Below are positions 1-4,675 of a stretch of 6,125 nucleotides of DNA, piece by piece. The notes under the pieces were generated by a model. It searched no databases. It saw only the letters and a list, made by a program, of their open reading frames with translations, and was not told where the DNA came from. Position numbers and translations under genes: made by a program. Source of the stretch: Anaerolineae bacterium (GTDB lineage Bacteria; Chloroflexota; Anaerolineae; Aggregatilineales; Phototrophicaceae); assembly GCA_014379235.1 (NCBI GenBank), contig JACMMD010000772.1, forward strand, positions 1 to 6,125. Direction: 5' to 3'. The first letter of the stretch is position 1. Each line of letters begins with the position of its first letter.

Positions 1-89
1 ACGTCTCGATCAATCAGACGGCGGTGGCCAAGCCCGTTCACGAAGCGCTGTCGAAGTATCTGGGGTGGTCGGTGCATCATCATCAGTAG
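1..89 (+). CDS. C-terminal end of an unidentified protein (partial)
   Basis: An open frame enters from the left edge (first full codon at 3) and stops at TAG 87-89. The visible 28 residues begin VSINQTAVAKPVHEALSKYL and end GWSVHHHQ. Codon choice is GC-rich at third positions, like the genes downstream, so I take it as the tail of a real gene rather than chance. I do not recognise the family from so short a piece. It points the same way as the sugar transporter, but 172 bp and two repeat elements separate it from the ATPase gene, so membership of the same operon is uncertain. The His-rich end (HHHQ) is natural-looking and has no evident meaning. Confidence 0.6.
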   Translation, partial: VSINQTAVAKPVHEALSKYLGWSVHHHQ

Positions 90-96
90 GTAGTGC

Positions 97-147
97 TGAG
101 TAACGAGTAAAAGCAGGTTCGAGGGGCGAGGTACGAGGAAAAGCAGG
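97..147. repeat. Degenerate heptamer-type tandem tract
   Basis: The motif xGAG recurs with 7-bp spacing: TGAG at 97, CGAG at 104, then CGAG at 120, 127 and 134. The 15-mer ACGAGTAAAAGCAGG (103-117) is repeated with one mismatch 30 bp later, at 133-147. The tract is non-coding and lies 7 bp after the stop of the upstream gene. It resembles the two cleaner heptanucleotide tracts at the right end of the window in design, though not in sequence. Confidence 0.5.
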
Positions 148-203
148 GTAGGGGCGAACACATAGGTTCGTCCGCAAGAGGGCAAGGCATGCCTTGCCCC
201 TAC
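148..203. repeat. 56-bp hairpin-rich element with 8-bp terminal inverted repeats
   Basis: The element starts GTAGGGGC (148-155) and ends with the exact reverse complement GCCCCTAC (196-203). Inside it are a stem GGGCGAAC/GTTCGTCC (152-159/166-173, one G-T pair, 6-nt loop) and a perfect 20-bp palindrome at 180-199 (GGGCAAGGCATGCCTTGCCC). It looks like a REP or very small MITE-type intergenic element; it has no coding capacity. A related copy with the same GCCCCTAC end lies at 3396-3456. It could also form RNA structure or stop transcription from the upstream gene, but no T-run follows it, so it is not a standard terminator. Confidence 0.65.
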
Positions 204-222
204 ACAAATTGGTTCATAGAAA
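194..222 (+). promoter_or_regulatory. Weak candidate sigma-70-like promoter for the transporter operon
   Basis: TTGCCC (194-199) and TAGAAA (217-222) match the -35 and -10 consensus at 4 of 6 positions each, with an ideal 17-bp spacer. The -35 hexamer sits inside the palindrome of the neighbouring repeat element. This is the best pair I found ahead of the ATPase gene, but matches of this quality occur by chance. Confidence 0.25.
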
Positions 223-261
223 AGTATCGTTCTTGGCTGCGTGTAGTGAGGAATCTCTAGC

Positions 262-1050
262 ATGGTTGAGAGTTCCGGTAATGAGTTCGCGCTACGGATG
301 GTCAACATCGAGAAGTATTTCGGGCCGGTTCGCGCCCTGAAAAATATCAATCTCGAAGTGGGCAGCAATGAAATCGTCGGTTTGATCGGCGACAACGGCG
401 CTGGCAAATCGACGATGGTAAAAATTCTGACGGGGGTGTTCTTGCCCACAAGCGGCGAGTTATGGGTAGGTGGGCGCAAGGTCGATCTGAGCAGTTATAA
501 CGTCAAGCGTGCCCATGAGTACGGGCTGGAAACGGTGTATCAAGATAAATCGCTCGGTGAGAAGCAGGCGTTGTGGCGCAACTTTTTCATCGGGCGGCAG
601 ATCGCCAACCGTTTCGGCTTTATCGACGTGAAAAAAGAAAAAGAGATCGCCAGCGAGATCATGCTGAACACGATTGGCTTTCGCGGGCGGGGCATCACGG
701 TTGACTCGAAGGTCAACAAGCTATCCGGCGGCGAACGTCAGGGCGTGGCCATCGGGCGGGCGATGCACTTTGAAGCGGAAATCATCGTCCTCGATGAGCC
801 GACGGTGGCGCTGTCTTTGAAAGAAGTGCGGAAAGTGCTGAACTTCGTGCATCAGATCAAGGCGGCGGGGAAGGCGTGTATCTATATTTCGCACAGCCTC
901 GCGGATGTGTATGAAATATCTGACCGCTTCGTGGTCTTGGATCGCGGCGAAGTCGTGGCCAATATCGTCAAGAAGGACATCGGCCTGAAAGAGTTGGATG
1001 AATTCTTGCTGGATTACGCGCACGGCCTAAAAGATCGAGAAGAATCGTGA
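262..1050 (+). CDS. Sugar ABC transporter ATP-binding protein, single-domain (FrcA-like)
   Basis: This is the cytoplasmic ATPase that powers sugar import. Visible motifs: Walker A GDNGAGKST at residues 43-51 (Lys49), Q-loop Gln94, signature LSGGE at 154-158, Walker B IIVLDEP at 174-180 with catalytic Glu179, and switch His211. The motif set and sequence flavour (ERQGVAIGRA, DEPTVAL) are those of the CUT2/ribose-type sugar ATPases. Most members of that group (RbsA, MglA, XylG) are tandem proteins of about 500 residues. This one has 262 residues and one domain, as in FrcA of the Sinorhizobium fructose transporter, so it should work as a homodimer. The stop overlaps the permease start, so it is a natural half-size protein, not a truncation. 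The D-loop Asp is replaced by Ser (VALS, 182-185). Start: ATG 262 has GAGGA at 248-252, 9 nt upstream; the internal Met13 lacks a ribosome site. Substrate unknown. Confidence 0.93.
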   Translation: MVESSGNEFALRMVNIEKYFGPVRALKNINLEVGSNEIVGLIGDNGAGKSTMVKILTGVFLPTSGELWVGGRKVDLSSYNVKRAHEYGLETVYQDKSLGEKQALWRNFFIGRQIANRFGFIDVKKEKEIASEIMLNTIGFRGRGITVDSKVNKLSGGERQGVAIGRAMHFEAEIIVLDEPTVALSLKEVRKVLNFVHQIKAAGKACIYISHSLADVYEISDRFVVLDRGEVVANIVKKDIGLKELDEFLLDYAHGLKDREES

Positions 1051-2111
1051 AAACAGTACGCGCAGTTTTTAAGCTCGAAGGTTTTCCGATTTTGCTGGTG
1101 CTGCTGGCGCTGTATCTGGTGTTCATCATCACCGCGCCGAGAGTGTTTTTGGGCTACCGAATCTATATGTCGTTCCTACAGACTGTGCCGCCTGTGCTGG
1201 TATGTGCGCTAGGGCTGACGTTCGTCATCACGGCGGGCGAGATCGACCTGAGCTTTCCGGCGGTCATCGCGCTGGCGGGCTTCGTGTTCGCGTGGATATT
1301 CAAAAATATCGAGGGGCCGTTAGCGCCGTGGCTCGGTTTCGCGCTGGCGCTGGCTGCGGGTGCGTTGGTGGGCTATGTGAATGGCATACTGATCGCTCGA
1401 ATAGGTGTGCCGTCGATTATGGCCACGCTGGCATCGCAGTTTTTCTGGTACGGCGTGACGGTGCTGCTGGCCGGCGGTTTGCAAATGGACATCGCTGACA
1501 TTCAGGACAACGTTATTCATGAGATTTTCGTGGGGCGGTTGTTCAGTGTTGTGCCGATACAGGCATTATGGGGTATCGCGCTGGCGATCTTCCTGTGGTT
1601 TATTTTGAACCGTCACAAATTTGGCGAGGCGGTCATGTTCATCGGCGATAACCCGAACGTGGCCCGCGTGATGGGTATCAACGTCGAGGCGACCAGAGTG
1701 CGGCTGTTCACGATGATGGGCGTGATTGCGGCGTTCGGCGGGCTGCTGGTGACGATGGAAATCAACGTGTTTTTCCCCACACAGGGGCAAGGCTTCATGC
1801 TGCCTGCGCTGGCGTCGGTGTTCATCGGCGGCACGTCGATTGCTGGCGGTCTCGGCTCGATCTTCGGCACGTTGTTTGGCGCGTATATCATCGGCTCGTT
1901 AGAAGCGGGTGTGGTCGCCAGCCGTATCAGCGGTTACTGGGTACAGTTGGTGCAGGGTGTCGTTATGGCGGCGGTGGTCGTACTAAACATCTTGCTGGAA
2001 GAAGGCGGTACAGCGCGCTTCACGAGCAGCCTGCGCCGTTGGAGCGTACCCAATCGTCCCGATTCGACGCTGGATGTCGAGCCAAAGCGCGATAACGTAG
2101 CTTTGAAATAA
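1047..2111 (+). CDS. Sugar ABC transporter permease, RbsC/FrcC type (BPD_transp_2)
   Basis: This integral membrane protein forms the sugar translocation path with the ATPase encoded just before it. It has 354 residues and about ten hydrophobic segments (roughly 13-31, 47-62, 70-87, 92-112, 123-143, 168-187, 219-240, 250-262, 268-290, 297-316). Family landmarks are all present: GEIDLS at 64-69 (usually GGIDLS), VNGILIARIGVPS near 111-123, the ATPase-coupling loop NPNVARVMGINV at 202-213, and GTSIAGGLGSIFGTLFGA at 262-279. A polar tail of about 35 residues follows the last segment. The start is GTG at 1047 within GTGA, overlapping the ATPase stop by 4 bases, with purine-rich GAGAAGAA at 1037-1044; this is typical of translational coupling. 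Only one permease gene is present, so a homodimer is expected. Substrate cannot be inferred. Confidence 0.92.
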   Translation: MKTVRAVFKLEGFPILLVLLALYLVFIITAPRVFLGYRIYMSFLQTVPPVLVCALGLTFVITAGEIDLSFPAVIALAGFVFAWIFKNIEGPLAPWLGFALALAAGALVGYVNGILIARIGVPSIMATLASQFFWYGVTVLLAGGLQMDIADIQDNVIHEIFVGRLFSVVPIQALWGIALAIFLWFILNRHKFGEAVMFIGDNPNVARVMGINVEATRVRLFTMMGVIAAFGGLLVTMEINVFFPTQGQGFMLPALASVFIGGTSIAGGLGSIFGTLFGAYIIGSLEAGVVASRISGYWVQLVQGVVMAAVVVLNILLEEGGTARFTSSLRRWSVPNRPDSTLDVEPKRDNVALK

Positions 2112-2114
2112 AGT

Positions 2115-2172
2115 ACCCTCACCCTAAATCCCTCTCCCAGACAAACTCCGTTTGTATAGGGCGAGGGACTTG
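2115..2172. repeat. Intergenic hairpin repeat, copy A (CCCTAAATCCCTC type)
   Basis: The repeat begins 3 bp after the permease stop. CCCTAAATCCCTC (2122-2134) leads into a long imperfect stem: TCCCTC (2129-2134) pairs with GAGGGA (2163-2168), CCC (2136-2138) with GGG (2159-2161), and inner ACAAAC (2141-2146) with GTTTGT (2150-2155). It ends GAGGGACTT (2163-2171). The same 13-base head and 9-base tail recur right after the binding-protein stop (copy B, 3290-3332). A transcript could fold here, which might attenuate transcription or protect the ATPase-permease message; there is no T-run typical of an intrinsic terminator. Confidence 0.7.
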
Positions 2173-2205
2173 TAAGAGATGCTCTAGTGGCTTCTAGGTA
2201 AGGAG

Positions 2206-2219
2206 TGTTAGCGCTTATG
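2206..2219. promoter_or_regulatory. LacI-family-like operator, distal site (candidate)
   Basis: TGTTAGCGCTTATG has the central CG and partial dyad of LacI/GalR-family operators, matching 11 of 14 positions of the symmetric form TGTTAGCGCTAACA. Its centre is 66 bp upstream of the centre of a stronger site at 2271-2286. Its 3' end overlaps the start codon of the small ORF at 2217. A weak -35/-10-like pair (TTGTAA 2170-2175, TCTAGG 2193-2198) would place initiation next to it, but I do not trust that pair. Weaker than the proximal site; support comes mainly from the pairing. Confidence 0.35.
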
Positions 2220-2291
2220 AAAGGGGTGATGCTTATCGAACGGAAGCAGATAGTGGCTCTGCTAGATACGTTGCAAACGTTTGTAAAATAG
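2217..2291 (+). CDS. Possible 24-residue leader or small protein
   Basis: ATG at 2217 is preceded by a strong ribosome site, AAGGAG (2200-2205), 11 nt away. The frame runs 24 codons (MKGVMLIERK, then QIVALLDTLQTFVK) to TAG at 2289-2291, whose last base is the first base of the GAGGAG ribosome site of the binding-protein gene. It is in the same frame as that gene with only this stop between them. The peptide has no signal sequence, no run of one amino acid suggesting attenuation, and no family I recognise. The candidate operators overlap both its beginning and its end. It may be a translated leader, a real small protein, or chance; the good ribosome site and the tight fit to the next one are the only positive evidence. 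Confidence 0.3.
   Translation: MKGVMLIERKQIVALLDTLQTFVK
2271..2286. promoter_or_regulatory. LacI/GalR-family operator upstream of the binding-protein gene
   Basis: TTGCAAACGTTTGTAA is a 16-bp near-perfect palindrome: the inner 10 bases CAAACGTTTG are perfectly symmetric and only one of the outer pairs is broken. It closely follows the LacI-family pattern TGNAANCGNTTNCA and resembles the PurR box core GCAAACGTTTGC. The site ends 4 bp before the ribosome site and 17 bp before the GTG start, so a bound repressor would block initiation or elongation just ahead of the gene. No LacI-type gene is in this window. The regulator and effector are unknown; a sugar-responsive repressor is the natural inference. 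Confidence 0.65.
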
Positions 2292-2303
2292 AGGAGCGAA
2301 AAA

Positions 2304-3287
2304 GTGAAACGCATTAGATTGTTCACGCTATTGATGGTCGTGCTGGTTGTTCTGTCGGCGATGCCGTTCGCGGCAGTGGCGCAGGACGATGAAATTTTGG
2401 TTTACATGCAGATGGGCGGCACACAGGGTGACGCTTCGACGCTGGCGCGCACCAACGGCGCACGGGCGGCGGCGGAAGACCTCGGCATTACACTGGTCGA
2501 GCAGTATTCCGGCTGGGATCCGCAAGAGATGATTAACCAGTTTGACGAAGCGATGGCGGCATCGCCGGATGGCATCGTCATCATGGGGCATCCCGGCGAA
2601 GCGGCGTTCGAGTCTCGCGTTGCTGACGCTATCGCGCAGGGCATCATCGTCACCAGCAATAACAACCCGTTACCGAACCTTGAAGCCATGTATCAGACGC
2701 AGGGTTTCGGCTACGCGGGCGCTGACCTGTATCAGGGCGGCTACCTGACCGGCGTGGCGATGGTCGCGGCTGGTTTGGAAGCGGGCGACGAAGCGGTTGT
2801 GTATGACATCTGGCATCAAGAGGGACGTAGCTTGAGTTCGCAAGGTGTACGCGATGCGCTGATTGAAGCCGGACTGACGGTGGAAGAGCTTGACGTATCG
2901 GACGCGGTTGACCAAGATGCGTCGTTGGCCATCCCGATCTTGACTGCCTACATCGAAGCGCACCCTGACCTGCGCGCTATCGGTACGCAGCACGGCAACA
3001 TCACGGCGGTTCTGCCAGACGTGATGGAAGCCGCAGGCAAGGGCCCCGGCGACATCATCGTCGGCGGTATCGACCTGTCACCCGCGACCATCGGTGGTAT
3101 CGAAGAAGGCTTCATCAGCGCCAGCTTCGATCAGGTGCTTTACCTACAGGGTTACTATCCCGTTCAGCAGATTTACCTGACCAAGAACTATCTGATTCCG
3201 GGACTGCACATCAATACCGGCATCGGCACGGTCACGCCGGAGAACATCGCTGCGATTACGCCGCTCATCGAGCAGGGAATACGGTAG
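2304..3287 (+). CDS. Sugar ABC transporter substrate-binding protein (Peripla_BP_4 family)
   Basis: This extracytoplasmic receptor delivers a sugar-like ligand to the permease. Its 327 residues begin with a type I signal peptide: positive MKRIR, a hydrophobic core at about 6-20, and likely cleavage after AVA (24-26), leaving QDDE. The mature part has the two-lobed layout of RbsB/FrcB-type proteins: GGTQGDAS (38-45), a first lobe with IVIMGHPGE (91-99) and a SNNN strand end (118-121), then a second lobe with VGGIDLSP (253-260, Asp257) and FDQVLYLQGYYPV (275-287), where family members contact ligand. There is no cysteine anywhere, so it is not a lipoprotein. Start: GTG at 2304 with GAGGAG at 2291-2296, spaced 7 nt. 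It is third in the transporter cluster, but its own operator region and hairpin repeat upstream suggest partly independent, possibly higher expression. Substrate unknown. Confidence 0.92.
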   Translation: MKRIRLFTLLMVVLVVLSAMPFAAVAQDDEILVYMQMGGTQGDASTLARTNGARAAAEDLGITLVEQYSGWDPQEMINQFDEAMAASPDGIVIMGHPGEAAFESRVADAIAQGIIVTSNNNPLPNLEAMYQTQGFGYAGADLYQGGYLTGVAMVAAGLEAGDEAVVYDIWHQEGRSLSSQGVRDALIEAGLTVEELDVSDAVDQDASLAIPILTAYIEAHPDLRAIGTQHGNITAVLPDVMEAAGKGPGDIIVGGIDLSPATIGGIEEGFISASFDQVLYLQGYYPVQQIYLTKNYLIPGLHINTGIGTVTPENIAAITPLIEQGIR

Positions 3288-3289
3288 TT

Positions 3290-3332
3290 TAACCCCTCCC
3301 TAAATCCCTCCCCGCAAGCGGAGAGGGACTTT
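3290..3332. repeat. Intergenic hairpin repeat, copy B (CCCTAAATCCCTC type)
   Basis: The repeat starts 3 bp after the binding-protein stop. The head CCCTAAATCCCTC (3298-3310) and tail GAGGGACTT (3323-3331) are identical to copy A at 2115-2172, but the loop arm is much shorter: TCCCTC pairs with GAGGGA (3305-3310/3323-3328), then CCG with CGG (3312-3314/3319-3321) around a CAAG loop, with one C-A mismatch. The stem is followed by CTTT, so it could weakly assist termination together with the hairpin at 3341-3374. Confidence 0.7.
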
Positions 3333-3340
3333 GCATAGGC

Positions 3341-3374
3341 AAAGCGGGGCGCTCATTGTGGACGCCCCGTTTTT
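3341..3374 (+). terminator. Rho-independent terminator of the transporter cluster
   Basis: A perfect 7-bp GC stem, CGGGGCG (3345-3351) with CGCCCCG (3363-3369), encloses an 11-nt loop and is followed directly by TTTTT (3370-3374). AAAG on the left can extend the stem by pairing with the T-run. It sits 53 bp after the binding-protein stop and faces the plus strand. Read from the minus strand the stem is followed only by CTTTGC, so it would terminate the convergent oxidoreductase transcript poorly. Confidence 0.75.
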
Positions 3375-3395
3375 GTTGGTGCAAGCGGGTTATCG

Positions 3396-3456
3396 GTCAG
3401 GGCGACCCAAGATTATGGTGGTTCAACGTGGGTTGAATGGAGCGGGTCGCCCCTAC
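3396..3456. repeat. 61-bp hairpin-rich element related to the one at 148-203
   Basis: Outer arms GGGCGACCC (3400-3408) and GGGTCGCCC (3444-3452) are perfect inverted repeats. An inner pair TTCAAC/GTTGAA (3422-3427/3432-3437) gives a second hairpin. The element ends GCCCCTAC (3449-3456), identical to the right end of the element at 148-203; its left end GTCAGGGC matches the other copy's GTAGGGGC at 6 of 8 bases. It lies between the convergent binding-protein and oxidoreductase genes and ends 24 bp from the oxidoreductase stop, so it could also fold at the 3' end of that message. Confidence 0.6.
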
Positions 3457-3480
3457 GGATTGTGCGGTTTAGGCGTTCAT

Positions 3481-4602
3481 CTAGAGGGTTGGCATCGGCA
3501 TCCAAGCGCGATTGCTGCGTACATCGTCGATGATTTCCGACGCTGTCCAGCCATCGTGAAAGGTCGGATAGCTGGCAAAAGACTCGCCGCGAATGTCGGC
3601 CACGAAATCCTGAAAGAGTTGATTCCACTGCTGCTGTTGTCGATCTTCAACCTGTGGCAGTGTGGCAAGAATATCCTGCGGTATCGGCATTTCGCGCCAA
3701 TCCTGATTCGCTCCGGCAAGATGGCGAATCTCGCTCGGCCAAAATCCCGGCCCAGACACCTTCAGCACACCGCTTTCGCCATGAAACAGCAGGTGATTGG
3801 GTTCGCCTGCGAGTGAAGCCCCTGAGGAATCGGTCAACACTTCAACAATATGACCGTCGGGCATTTGCAGTTTGAGCATGACCGTGAAAGCAAAGTCTGC
3901 ATCGACAGCGGCCCATTCTGCCTGTTCGAGGTCGAGTGGTGTGTTAAACAGGTCGCGGAAGTCGTGCAGCGTCGGGCCGATGGGGACACGTTTGAGCGGG
4001 AAGTGTGGCACTCCGCTGGCCGCCTGAACCTTTGCGCCTGTCACGTATAGCAGGACGCCAAGCAGATGTGTAAAGCCTTGATTGAGCAGCCCGCCGCCTT
4101 GATCGAGCTGGTGCAACCAATAGTAAGTCCCAACCGGCAAAAGGCCGTTCTGCGCCCACTCAATTTCAGTAAGCCTGCCAATCAAGCCATCCGCCAGCAG
4201 GCGCCGGACATAGTGGAACTGCGGCGAATAGCGCAGCGTGGTCGCATAACAATGTTTGACGCCCGCTTGCTCGACGGCAAGCAGCATTTGTCGGGCCTCA
4301 TGAGCGTTCAGCGCCAGCGGTTTATCGCACATAATATGGCAGCCGTGCCGAGCGGCTGCGACGGCGATTTCGCAGTGAGACTTGGCGGGCGTGGCGATGG
4401 TCACAATGTCGGGGCGGAATTCGTCGAGCGCGTCCTGCCAATTGAAGCGAACCTCGTTGAGTCCCAAATTGGATGCCATTGCCTTCGCGGGTTCGGGGGT
4501 ACGTCCGCACAGCGCGATCACGTCAACCCCCGCCGCCTGTAACGCCAGCGTATGTCCCTCGCCTGCCCAGCCTGCGCCGATCACGATTGCTCGAAGAGTC
4601 AT
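3481..4602 (-). CDS. Gfo/Idh/MocA-family NAD(P)-dependent oxidoreductase
   Basis: Likely oxidises or reduces a sugar, inositol or amino-sugar derivative in the cytoplasm. It has 373 residues, normal for the family. Residues 1-120 form the Rossmann domain: beta strand RAIVIGAGWAG with GxGxxG at 9-14, VTIATPAKSH (67-76), and CDKPLALN (92-99), the usual E/D-K-P motif with Lys94. The C-terminal alpha/beta domain follows. Where many members carry DxGxH in the catalytic helix, this protein has GGGLLNQGFTH (169-179): Asn replaces the usual Asp (174) and His179 is one residue later than usual. Start ATG 4602 has AAAGGTGA (4609-4616) 6 nt upstream. It is 73 bp downstream of the glycosyltransferase on the same strand, so co-transcription is plausible, and it converges on the ABC transporter. 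Substrate and direction are unknown. Confidence 0.9.
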   Translation of the reverse strand: MTLRAIVIGAGWAGEGHTLALQAAGVDVIALCGRTPEPAKAMASNLGLNEVRFNWQDALDEFRPDIVTIATPAKSHCEIAVAAARHGCHIMCDKPLALNAHEARQMLLAVEQAGVKHCYATTLRYSPQFHYVRRLLADGLIGRLTEIEWAQNGLLPVGTYYWLHQLDQGGGLLNQGFTHLLGVLLYVTGAKVQAASGVPHFPLKRVPIGPTLHDFRDLFNTPLDLEQAEWAAVDADFAFTVMLKLQMPDGHIVEVLTDSSGASLAGEPNHLLFHGESGVLKVSGPGFWPSEIRHLAGANQDWREMPIPQDILATLPQVEDRQQQQWNQLFQDFVADIRGESFASYPTFHDGWTASEIIDDVRSNRAWMPMPTL

Positions 4603-4675
4603 TAGGTATCACCTTTGCAATGAGGCTGCATCTTCATCACAGTCTATATTAAGTCGGGAGATGGGTTAGCGGGGG

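Noticed and set aside
262..1050. Truncated or frameshifted tandem RbsA
   Set aside because: All motifs of one full domain are present, the stop overlaps the permease start, and no second ATPase domain remains in any frame before the permease.
2284..2289. TAAAAT as a -10 box for the receptor gene
   Set aside because: It matches the consensus well but would start transcription at or after the GAGGAG ribosome site, and no -35 lies at proper spacing.
2217..3287. Receptor protein extended upstream by TAG readthrough
   Set aside because: The small ORF is in frame, but an extension would bury the signal peptide, and the GTG start has its own strong ribosome site.
3331..3816. 161-codon plus-strand open frame overlapping the oxidoreductase gene
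   Set aside because: Most of it is antisense to the well-supported oxidoreductase, it begins inside the terminator region, and its translation shows no family features.
4066..4542. 158-codon plus-strand open frame
   Set aside because: It lies wholly antisense to the oxidoreductase coding sequence and reads as a complementary-frame shadow of a GC-rich gene.
4603..4675. Separate promoter for the oxidoreductase (TAATAT or TATAGA on the minus strand)
   Set aside because: Neither hexamer has an acceptable -35 at 16-18 bp, so co-transcription with the glycosyltransferase is equally likely.
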